From Planoprotostelium fungivorum (taxonomy: Eukaryota > Evosea > Variosea > Cavosteliida > Cavosteliaceae), in the NCBI GenBank assembly GCA_003024175.1, contig MDYQ01000007.1, forward strand, positions 124,001 to 188,000: a DNA stretch of 64,000 nucleotides, in the 5' to 3' direction. The number at the start of each line of letters is the position of its first letter. Position 1 is the stretch's first letter. Of this stretch, positions 12,634-21,938 are shown in pieces. Below the pieces are notes generated by a model. The model was not told the origin of the DNA and did not search any database. It saw only the letters and a list, made by a program, of their open reading frames with translations. The position numbers and the translations under genes are program-made.

Positions 12634-12861
12634 ATGGCAGCTATCTTCCTTCCACCCAACACCAACTACTACTCTGTCCACGAAGAGTCGACATCTTCAT
12701 CTTCCAGCGATGATGCATCGGACGAGCTGAAGGAGTATGAGCAGCGATGGAAGTCCTTCAACAACACGATAGAGAAATTTGGATACAACATCGTCTCGGA
12801 GATCTTTTGCTTCCTCACACCAGATTGTGATGACAGGAGAGAAAAGAACAAGAGGGACTGA
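12634..12861 (+). CDS. Small hypothetical acidic protein
   Basis: An intronless 75-codon frame opens in a good context (caaATGG). It encodes a Ser/Asp-rich stretch (STSSSSSDDASDELKEYE), an amphipathic helix (RWKSFNNTIEKFGYNIVSEI) and a charged Cys-containing end (FCFLTPDCDDRREKNKRD). Composition and codon use resemble neighbouring genes. No homologue recognised. Confidence 0.5.
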   Translation: MAAIFLPPNTNYYSVHEESTSSSSSDDASDELKEYEQRWKSFNNTIEKFGYNIVSEIFCFLTPDCDDRREKNKRD

Positions 12862-13620
12862 TGATGAGACCAAGACAAGCACTAGAATAAGGAAGTAGCA
12901 CCTTCTCTAGCCTGTTGTAATACATAGAGAGAAATAAATCAGATCGAAGAGCACCTATGATGTTGATGTGGACTCCAACCTGACGTGATTTAATACAAAG
13001 AGGTAACCTTCCAGCTAAGTGTATTAATTGATTCTAATTCAGAGACCACGCATCATTCTCTGTTACTCCATGCTTTTGTGTGGGTGCTGGAAGCAATTCA
13101 GATGAAACTTGTGAATATCTCCTGTACATCTCAAATAATTTTCGCCTTTCACTGCTGAACTCTCTCAATGTAAGTCCCAAGCCTTCCAGATACATCCCTC
13201 ACCCCTTCAGTACCTGCGTGCTCCATTCGACGCACTTTCTAAACTGAGACGATCAATACTCAATAGTTTATGGACCCACCGTTCAGAATAGAATAGGGTG
13301 ACACCGGACCCACCGAGAAATCCATCGAATGGCCCCAACAGCTCAGTTTCTCACCGTCTTCCACTGCCACGAGTTCGAAAACTTCCAAAAACGAAAATAG
13401 AGCCACTGTATGTCGCCATGGTGTAGTCAAAGGCGGGTTTTGATGGCATTTGATGAAGAGTCTCCTTCTTAAATGGGCCTTTCATCCGAAATAGGGCACT
13501 TATGGTGGTGCGATCCGATCAGATTTGGATGGTAAACGACCCCTGTGGGTTGGGTGCTGGGGCTCTTAGAGATCCACGCAGATACCCACGAAGCCCATTC
13601 ATTCATACAGAGCATTGCAA
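12862..13620. other. Intergenic region
   Basis: About 760 bp between two + strand genes. It is AT-richer than the coding parts, with a poly(A)-type AATAAAT near 12934. No protein-like frame longer than about 40 codons, RNA fold or tandem repeat was seen. Confidence 0.5.
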
Positions 13621-14498
13621 ATGAACAGTAGCGTGAGCAAGAGGGGGCATCAGTGTCTTGCCAAACTGGGAGAAGGATCGTTTGGCTCCGTGCTGCTAGG
13701 ATTCATAGAAGAGACGGGAGAGGAGGTTGCCATCAAGAGATTGAACCATCGCGCAAAGAACATTGAGAGAGAGATCTGCGCCAACAAGATCATAAAAGGC
13801 ATCTCAGGTGTATGCCCATATCGATACCTCTTCAAGACCGACCACGTGACGGTGAGATGGATTGGATTGTGATTGATGTCTAACGGACATTCAGGAACTC
13901 GTCTTCGATGTGGTCGAAGGTCAGGACCTCTTTGATATTATGGCCAACAGAAAGTTTAAGCCTCTGCCAGAGGTTCAAGTCCAGCGTTTCATGTCTTCGA
14001 TTGCACTCACACTATCACGGTGTCACCAGAGAGGCGTGGCACACCGAGATATCAAGCTGGAGAATGTGAGCTCCATCAACCAGCATGCGAATGTCTTTCT
14101 GACGCCCATCTCAGATCATGATCGACGCCGAAGACCGACCGATCCTCATCGATTGGGGGCTCTCTACCTTCTTCACCTACACCGAAGGAAAAGAATCAAC
14201 CTCTAAGGAGCTTTGCGGCTCGATCGAATACATCGCACCTGAGTTCTTATTCAACAAGGAAGTCCAAGGGACGAAAGCAGATGCCTGGGCTCTCGGAGTC
14301 ACCGCCTTCTGCCTCCTCTTTGGAGAGTTTCCGTACGGCACAGATGAGGTTCAACAGCTCTTTAGAAGATACGAGAGCATCCCATTGCCACCGGACAACA
14401 AGAATTTCACTGTATCGAAAGAAATGAGAAGAAAGCTCTCACAACTCTTAACCATCAACCCCACGCTGCGCTCATCTGTAAATGTCTTTTTTGATTAA
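13621..14498 (+). CDS. Minimal Ser/Thr protein kinase with DWG instead of DFG
   Basis: Three exons give a protein of about 260 residues that is little more than a kinase domain. Visible motifs in order are GEGSFGSV (Gly loop), VAIKRL (beta-3 Lys), HRDIKLEN (catalytic loop), LIDWGLS, CGSIEYIAPEF (activation segment) and DAWALGVTAFCLLFGEFPY. The set fits a CAMK/AMPK-like kinase. The oddity is Trp in the metal-binding DFG motif, read clearly as GAT TGG GGG near 14150; Asp is retained, so catalysis is plausible. Introns are 13852-13894 and 14067-14115. Start ATG 13621 is in the context CAAATGA; the gene ends with TAA at 14496-14498. It is tail-to-tail with the next gene, with 77 bp between stops. 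Confidence 0.85.
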
Positions 14499-14575
14499 AC
14501 TGCTCGATTTTGTACCTCCTCCTCTTCTCTCCTGTGCAAGTGTGATAAGAGAAATAAAAGATTGTGATTTTATGT

Positions 14576-17390
14576 TTATTTCTTATCCTTCCTCGTTGTC
14601 GCACTCGGTTTGAGATAAGGGTCTAGAAAACAGCTCTTTACATCCGGCCGCATCGTTTGCGACATGGTTAGACACCTCTTTATAAAATCCTGCCCCATCA
14701 TCAGATCGTCTCATCTCATCTTTCCCGTCACCTTCGCCTGTTGTGTCACGACCGGCTTGGCTGGAAACTCTAATTGAGCGTTGATGATGACTTTGTCTTG
14801 GAGGATCTTCTGTTGCGATACGTTGTTACCAAAGGGCTTCCTTCCGTATAGCATCTGATAGAAGATCACTCCAGCGGACCACACGTCCACCTTGCTGCTG
14901 ATCTTGATGGGCTCTTTACTGACTTCGAAGCATTCCGGTGGTAGATACCTGCTCATCGTCAGCTCTCGGTTCTACATCATCGCGATGGTGATGAGATGAT
15001 CGTGACGATGTGATGTTAGTGATGACTCACCAATACGTTCCAGCTCCTTGTGAAGTGAGGTCCATCACCTCTTGGTCTTCTTCCATGATCTTACTCAGGC
15101 CAAAGTCTGTGATCTTCACCTCTCCGTCCGAGAAGAGAATGTTCCCTGGCTTCAGATCGTAATGGATGATCGGTGTCTTCGATTCGTTGAGGTAATTCAG
15201 CCCAGAGAAGATCTGACAGATGATGCTCTTCGCTTCCTTCTCGGGTATGACCTGCCCCACTTCAATCCCCACTCCCCGCCATTTTTTTCCTCACCGGTTG
15301 GGTCTTGAGGTAGATGTCCAGGTCCTGCCCGTTGCAGTATTCCAGCACGGTGCAGAAGCTGTTCTCGTCGATCTCAAAGACATCGTAGAGTCGAACGATC
15401 TTGTCGTGAACGACAGATTTGTGTATCTGTGACTCTCTCAAAGCGTGGCGCATGTAGTTCTCCTTCTTCTTGTCCAGCCACATCGTGTTCAGCTGGTGTA
15501 CCTTGCAGGCCACGATCATCAGCTCCTGCAGGTCGAAGGCCTGATGACGTCATCACATCGAAATCTCCGCGAGATTTCACCTTGTACACTTCGCTGAAAC
15601 CACCTTTTCCGAGAAGAGTGAGTAAGACATATCTCTCTCGTAACACGGGGTAGTCTTTCCAACGTGAAGCGTCTTCGTCATTGATACGTTTGATCTCGCG
15701 GATGTGCTTGTTCTTCTCGATGGACAGCCCTTCCCTCTCTGACATCAGATCTAGTTCTTCCTGTTTCGTTTTCAGTTGGGAAGAGGGGAGGGTGTGTCAC
15801 CTTTCGGTTGTAAGCTTGTCGTATGTCTAATGATTCTCTCTCTCGTTGTAGGTTCTCTAGTTCCTTTGCAATGTCTGGCGTTCTCATTTCCATCATCTCT
15901 GCGTTTTTTTCTATTCTCGTCAGCCGAAACAATAAATCGAAATAAATGTTTCGATTTCGCTCACCGATTCGTTTCGTCTTTTTCGTCAGCTCCCTCTTGA
16001 CCTTCTCTAACTCCTCCTTCTTATCGTTGTGTTGTACCTACCGTAGCTGAGTTTCCTTCTACAACGAGCCACACTCACGATACGTAGATTGAGTTCTCTG
16101 AACACGTGCCCGTCTTGCCACGCATCGTTGTACGTCGTTCCATGTCTTCACCCATCAGATCGAAATTTCATCGAGATCTCACCTCTCCGAAACGATTTTT
16201 CCGATGCGGTAACTATTTTCCGCCACAATCCTTCTCGCTTGTTCTCTCAGCTGCCTCGCCTCCCTGATCAGAGTCAGATCTTCACCTTCACTTATTTGAT
16301 TCTCACCTGATAGACAGTTCACAGATGATCTTCTTGTGTTGTTTCAGCATGTCGTCTTCACGTCCCTGCCGCCGTCAGATTCGAAAAAATAAATTCGAAA
16401 TAAAAGATGTGGGAAGAGAAGAGACTCACGGGTTCTCTCTCGCTCTTTTTCTTTTCTAATGCGTTTAGCTCCTGCTCTCTCGTGTGTAGGTCCATCTCTT
16501 TGGCTCTCAGTCTCTCCTCTTCTTCCTCTAATTCTTTTCTCCTCGTGTTGATGTGGTCCATGGCCTGCCTTCGTCAATCTTCTCACACAAATCGACAGAT
16601 GATGATGATGTCTCACCTTGGTCTCATCTTCACGTAGATAGGGAGAAGAGATCTCGTCGATCTTTCTCACTTTTGCAGGCCGAACGAGGTCCTTTTCCTT
16701 CATCCTCCTCCACCTGAGAACATGAGATCGGACGATCGATGTCTCTCACCTCTCTTTGATTTGATTCGGTGTCCGTTGTAGATGGGCAACCTTGACGATG
16801 ACCTCCCATTCTAAACCTTTCTTGACTCCATCGGCGATGGCTTCGTCTTCGTCTTTTGTGAAGTTGATCTTCCTTTTCTTTTTGGGTTCGTTGCTGATAT
16901 CGGTGAGTCAACGGTTCAAGATGGTTGTGAATCGTTTTTTTGTTTTCATGCAACTCGGTTGCACATATCTTGTCGCATTCATCCGACACATGAGGCGGGC
17001 GATTATAGAAAGAAAATGCGACGTGATAGCTTCGAGTATAACGAAGAATACAAGTCTGTATGAATGATCATGTAAAATCCCCGCACCTGGCTCTCGATTC
17101 TAACTCTTCGGAGTCGGAATTAGTGGCATCTTCTATGGCACCTTCACTCAATAAATGCTTGCCACTGACCGTAAAGATCTTCTCAGATTTCATATCTTCA
17201 TGTGTGGGTCTNATGATCATGTAATATCCCCGCACCTGGCTCTCGATTCTAACTCTTCGGAGTCGGAATTAGTGGCATCTTCTATGGCAGCTTCACTCAA
17301 TAAATGCTTGCCACTGACCGTAAAGATCTTCTCAGATTTCATATCTTCATGTGTGGGTCTGTCAAGGGTCTCTTTCCCACTATAAATCAT
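14576..17390 (-). CDS. TLK: Tousled-like kinase with N-terminal SANT/Myb domain
   Basis: The kinase domain is a close TLK match. It has [74 protein letters not shown] and [14 protein letters not shown]. Upstream are TLK-specific elements: [20 protein letters not shown], and [17 protein letters not shown], which matches the conserved piece preceding the coiled coil in animal TLKs. Further 5', spliced in frame, is a SANT/Myb domain: [20 protein letters not shown] then [18 protein letters not shown] basic KKKRK stretch just before it is a likely nuclear signal. Family role: nuclear kinase of chromatin assembly (ASF1) and replication. The first exon, from ATG 17388-17390, joins across an intron of about 180 nt that borders the duplicated seam at 17065-17360. 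About 13 exons, roughly 690 residues. The fusion is a frame-based inference. Confidence 0.8.
17065..17360. repeat. Direct duplication of 147 bp flanking a single N (probable assembly seam)
   Basis: The segments 17065-17211 and 17214-17360 are nearly identical (two differences seen) and are separated by a T/A-flanked unknown base at 17212. Both copies contain coding sequence for the start of the TLK gene on the minus strand ([20 protein letters not shown]). A tandem copy with an N exactly at the junction is typical of two contig ends or two haplotypes joined without overlap collapse. Confidence 0.8.
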
Positions 17391-17689
17391 GAGTCACGAC
17401 GCTTCTTAATTATCCTCTAAAGATTGCCCGTTTCGAGCAAGCCGCATTAAAGTCGCATTCTATCACCTCAAATGGCCAACGTCTGCTGGAGACATAAAGT
17501 GTGGGACGTCATTTGAAGAGGATGGGTCCTCCATAGGACTGTCTAAAGGACTTGATTCTAAAGTCCTCTACCCAACCGACACTTCTGAAGTTGAACGTTT
17601 CTTGTAGCCGTTGGGTAAAAAAAAAATTGCATAGAAAACCCGTGTGATCTGATCTGATCACAGACGGGACTGTATATACGAGAGGCATC

Positions 17690-18851
17690 ATGCATTCTAT
17701 GAAGGCGAGACAATTCGGACACTGGCTGTTCGTCAAGAATAAATGCCAGTTCAGAGGTTCATTTGCGGATGTGAACAAGCTGTGGCCGGAAGACATACCA
17801 GAGGTGTGGTGAGGGTTCACGATTGCTGTCTTATGACCCTCTCAGATCGCATTTGCAGGCCATTCTAATGTGGGTAAATCGAGTCTAATGAATTCCCTGT
17901 TGAGCACCCATAAACTTGTAGAGACATCAAAGAGACCCGTGAGTCCATCACAGACAGATGAAAGAATGTCGATCGTGATTCGAATGATAGGGAAAGACTC
18001 AGACGCTGAATTATTTCGAACTAAGACACACTTCCCTCGCCAAGAGCATAAGAAGAAACATACGATTCGAAAGGGTGATCATCTCCATCACATTTGAAAT
18101 TCAAATCTCGCAGCCAGTCGTAGAGAACATCTCAGGCATTCACATTCCTGGCGTCAAAGTCTTCGACCCGAAAGAAAAGAAGGGTGAAGCTTCACATCAA
18201 GTAAGATCTGACACGTACAGAGGTCGCCAGCCCTACCGATGCACAGTCGATCCTATGGTTGGTAGACATGCCTGGCTACGGTTACGCTGAGGCACGAGTT
18301 TTCCGCGAGATATCGCTGACTGTCCTCCTTTAGGTGCCCCAGACGGTCAGCTATGAGTGGAGGCAGAACATCAAAAAGTATTTGGTATCACGAACGAGTC
18401 TGACGAGGTGAAGATGATGAGATGACGACATCGAGATGATGATTGACACAGATCAGGATCTGTCTGTTGGTGGATGGACGTGTCGGGCTGAGGACGGAAG
18501 ATCATGGGTTCATCGACACGTTAGAGGATCTTGGAATCAAATTCACACTCATCATGACCAAGAGTGATCAGATGAACAATCGAGAGGTGTTCTCACGTTC
18601 CATCATCGTCATCCATCGGTGGCATCTTGTGTTCCACGGAGACATCATCCCCACCTCTGACGCGATCACAGTTGGTGTCACGCATGGAACAACTCAAGCT
18701 CAAATGCCAGGGACTGCTTCAAGTCTCACCTCGCATCTTGGTCACCAGCTCGAAATCGGGAGAGGGACTAGACGATTTGAGAGCGGAGCTGGCCGAAGCG
18801 GCAGGCATCGAGGCCGCAGGAAGTGTGAAGATGGGGACGATCGACACATGA
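17690..18851 (+). CDS. EngB/YihA-type GTP-binding protein
   Basis: The G1 motif is GHSNVGKSS. G3 is VDMPGYGYAE, split by introns, and G4 is TKSD with the usual EngB context FTLIMTKSDQMN. A typical EngB C-lobe follows: IRICLLVDGRVGLRTEDHGF and SPRILVTSSKSGEGLDDLRAEL. Bacterial EngB and its eukaryotic relatives (GTPBP8, organellar) assist large-ribosomal-subunit assembly, so a mitochondrial role is likely. The start is uncertain. ATG 17690 gives KARQFGHWLFVKNK, but a further 5' exon with a targeting peptide could lie at about 17470-17610. Eight or so introns. The region between G1 and G3 has an unusual basic insert (HFPRQEHKKKHTIRK). The TGA at 18849-18851 is followed by AATAAA at about 18868. 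Confidence 0.8.
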
Positions 18852-19186
18852 TCCAGTCGTGAAAACAGAATAAAACCAGATGGTACTTCTCACGCTGCTG
18901 AAACTCGTGAGTCGTGTGACGACTTTGTGACAGAGCGGTCCAGTATAGGAGGTTCCTTGTCCTTTGATTCGTTTAGTGAGGCGAAGAGGGTGACGCACCG
19001 TTGTCACTTATCATCTCTCTCTTTGTGAAACCCTCGCAGTATTGGCTCCCTTACGGATTGGAAGATAGAATGTTCGTTTCAGTTGTCAATATCCTGCGGT
19101 AAAGACGAGGGCTTCAGAATCAGAAGGCATTTCAGGCTTCTCGTCATTGTTCACAGAGACAGAGAAGCGGGAAGAGAAAAGATGCA

Positions 19187-19792
19187 GTGGACACACCGAT
19201 CGATAGAACATCAACAGCCTGCGTCTGTCAAGTGGAACGGGATTCCCCTCTTGTACCGAAATGCAGACCACACACACACACAGACCGCCCCGACACGAAC
19301 ATCATGGAAGGTCATCGCACCGATGGGACAGACGCCGTGCAGCTCGAACGGTCTTGGCAAGATGAGAATCGACTTTTTAGTCAACTGAGAGAGAATCGAT
19401 CTGATAAAGTTTTGTGTACATATGAACGGGCGTCATCTTTTGATCGATGTATGAAGTGCGACACTTCGGGCTCGAAGCAGAATTCATCCTTACACCTGCC
19501 TAATCCCTATTATAGATACGAGGTGAGGCGCAGGGGGCAAAGCGAGGAAAGAGTCACTCCTCCCTTTTCGGGGAAGAGATCATCCAGCTCCGCAGCGATG
19601 ACTAAGAAGTGTGGTGGTCCCAAGATGCACAGGTCACCCCATCCACCATCTACGAGCACCTCTCTTCTCCACAGCCTCGGCACAATCAAAAGAACGAGAA
19701 TGGAAAGAGTAGTCACACAGGTAAAAACACAGAGGAGAGAGCTAGAGACAAGAGAAGATGGAACGTTGAGGCAAATTGTATACATCTATTGA
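19187..19792 (+). CDS. Doubtful ORF between convergent genes
   Basis: A 201-codon open frame fills part of the roughly 970 bp between the EngB-like gene and the glucanase. The product would be highly basic and polar (KQNSSLHLPNPYYRYEVRRR) with no recognisable domain. Possible GT-AG pairs inside it (for example 19523-19587) suggest that, if genic, it may be spliced. Other overlapping frames of about 100 codons exist. Coding status is not established, and nothing else was recognised in 18852-19820. Confidence 0.3.
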   Translation: MDTPIDRTSTACVCQVERDSPLVPKCRPHTHTDRPDTNIMEGHRTDGTDAVQLERSWQDENRLFSQLRENRSDKVLCTYERASSFDRCMKCDTSGSKQNSSLHLPNPYYRYEVRRRGQSEERVTPPFSGKRSSSSAAMTKKCGGPKMHRSPHPPSTSTSLLHSLGTIKRTRMERVVTQVKTQRRELETREDGTLRQIVYIY

Positions 19793-19820
19793 CAAAACTT
19801 ACAGTTCATACGATGCTCTC

Positions 19821-21191
19821 TTATCTGCTTAAGAGACGAACCGAGTTGATCAACCAGTAGCTCTCAGAGAAAGCGTTGGGGTTGCTCGCGACAAAGTTGT
19901 TGCAATTTCCTCCGCACTGTTGTCCAAAGACGGCTCCAGCCCAGTCACCACAGAAGGTGATGTCAAAGATGATGTTGTGGGCCTGGAAGTGAGAACCCGG
20001 GCAGTTGCCTCCCAGGGGTGTGTGAGAGTCAGGGGCGGGCCATGAGCATGGGTTGGGCTTGCCGCTGAGGAGGTCGGCGGGGTACTGTCCCTTGGGGAAG
20101 AACCAGACCTTGATGGCGTCGGCCGATCTCTCCATGGCGTAAGCGCCACCGCCGGCGTTGTTGAAGGGGGTGCCGTAGCTGTTGGCCTTCGTGATGGTGA
20201 CACCACAGCCGGCGTTACCAGTGGCGGCGACGTCACAGTTGTCACCGACGGATCTTCCTGTCATGTTTCTCTGGCCGGAGGCAGAGCAGCCAGAGTTGGT
20301 GTGGAGGGTGATCTGATTGGTACCTCCGTTGTTGACTCCCTCGATGATGTCGATCTCTCCGTTGTATGGCCAGTTGCCACCGACGGTCCAGAATGCTGGC
20401 CAAGAGCCGCAGACGGATCCGGGCATGTGATCGAGATCGATGATGACGAGGCCGGTGGTGAAGCTGGCCTTGGAGGAGAGACGGACGGCGGGGCGGCCGC
20501 CCCACTGCTGGTTGGTGTGGTCGACGCCCATGTAGACCTTGTCGCCGTTGACGCTGATGAGACCAGTGTTCTGGGCAGTGTTGCGGTCGACGAATTTGAC
20601 GAAGCCGTGGGTGGGGTCGGAACCAGTGAAGAAGTCAAACTGCGCGAGCGTCAGGAGATCACATGATGGAGTGGGTTCTAAATCGTACCTGATCGTAAAA
20701 GTTGTTGCCGGCCATCTTGTTCTCGTTACCGTAGGCACAGCTGGCTGGTCCTGAACCAGAAGATGAGCCGGTGGTAGAGCCAGATGACTTGGTGGCAGAT
20801 GGGGCAGGGGCAGGTGCGGGGGCAGGTCCCGGGTTTACGGCAGAGCCGGAGCTAGATGATCCTGAGCTGGAAGATCCTGAGCTGGATGACTCAGCACCGT
20901 AGATGAGACCGCCGTTGACGCAGTGGTAAGTGTTGGGGGAGTAGCAAGCACCATTGCATGCTTTAAAGTTTACAGGGCACAGCATTTTAGCTCCATTGAT
21001 GTCTGTGGCACAAGAGTACTGGTTGGGGTTGTAACACGCTCCATTACTGAAGAGATGGTGAGTCCATGTCGAACGAGAGGATCATTTCGAATCGTGATGT
21101 GGAATGAAGATTCTCACCAGTTACTCTCTCCGCTTCCGCAAGCTGAGGCGGCCACGATGACTGAGGCGATGATAAAGAGGTACAGCTTCAT
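19821..21191 (-). CDS. Secreted GH16 endo-beta-1,3(4)-glucanase with two CBM52-like modules
   Basis: Minus-strand gene of three exons, about 415 residues. It starts with a signal peptide (MKLYLFIIASVIVAASA). Two copies of a small Cys module follow (NCNGACYNPNQYSCATD..LCP and CNGACYSPNTYHCVNGG), resembling the CBM52 modules of fungal glucanases. A Ser/Gly and Pro/Ala linker comes next (GSSSSGSSSSG, PGPAPAPAPAP). The catalytic domain carries the GH16 signature GEIDIIEG near 20345-20370, in which the two Glu flanking the Asp are nucleophile and acid/base, preceded by SWPAFWTVGGNWPYN and followed by IIFDITFCGDWAG. This is the laminarinase/mixed-linkage glucanase type of basidiomycete Lam16A. It probably digests fungal or algal walls. 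Introns are about 21043-21117 and 20643-20691. Gene is complete, ending with TAA at 19821-19823. Confidence 0.92.
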
Positions 21192-21938
21192 TGTTGATAG
21201 CAGTAGATAGTACAGTGTTGCTTGTGCACCTGTTGTGTCCCTTGACTAGAGGAGAATGACTTTCAGCTCTAACATTCCTCATCGAATCCGTGTCTGAGAA
21301 TCTCCAAGCGGGCACCACACAGAGATGCTGATTGTGACAACAGATACTCGTTATGACCCGGTACGGGTCAAAGATTGAGAGATGCTACCTGTCAAAACCG
21401 TCGCGCGTGGCGGTTTCGGAATAGAAATACGGTATCTCACGCACCCCGAGGCTGGGTTCTTCTCTTCTCTCATTCTTTCTATCTCTCTGTCTCTAGATCT
21501 CGTAGAGTTTTGGGCCAATCAGAGAACGTGCTTCACCCAACTCTTGTCGTTGTGATATCGTTGGAGGTATCAGACGAGGTGGAAGGAGGCCGAGGGGAGG
21601 GCCGACCTCTCTTTGGATGGAATCGGCCTATGAAGGATAAAGCGGAGTTTCTGACGATGGAGTATTGATGTGGTGCGCTTTCGCTCAACGATGCGACTTC
21701 CGCTATGAGGCGTGATGCTCCGTGGCTCTATCATGGCAGGTACATATACCTCATCAACTCTAAACAGCGTAGGTGTAGCTCTGATGGTTCAAATCACTTG
21801 TTCTCGAAGACACAACACATGATATTACATCCGTTACTTTCATCTGTTTTTAATGATGTAATATATCGATGCACGCTAATTGGGCGTCAATTGGCCACTG
21901 AATACTTCATCTCGGCTCGATCGAATCGAGCAGATCAC
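21192..21938. other. Divergent promoter region with unresolved 5' frame
   Basis: About 750 bp between the divergent glucanase and PAS-kinase starts. An in-frame ATG at 21705 would add 78 codons to the PAS-kinase gene (WLYHGRYIYLINSK), so part of this stretch may be coding. The rest shows no protein-like frame, RNA fold or repeat. Confidence 0.4.

Noticed and set aside
17509-17820. Minus-strand 103-codon frame opposite the EngB-like gene
   Set aside because: The + strand exon with FGHWLFVKNK and the following G1 motif is coding; the antisense frame has no similarity or start context.
19187-19792. Reading the 201-codon frame as a confident gene
   Set aside because: Competing frames overlap and no domain is visible, so it is listed only as doubtful.
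20242-20738. Alternative minus-strand and + strand frames over the GH16 gene
   Set aside because: The GH16 catalytic motif and signal peptide fix one frame; the others are shadows of a GC-rich coding exon.
21375-21668. 97-codon + strand frame between divergent genes
   Set aside because: Arg/Ser-rich without domain signal; it lies in the glucanase/PAS-kinase promoter interval.
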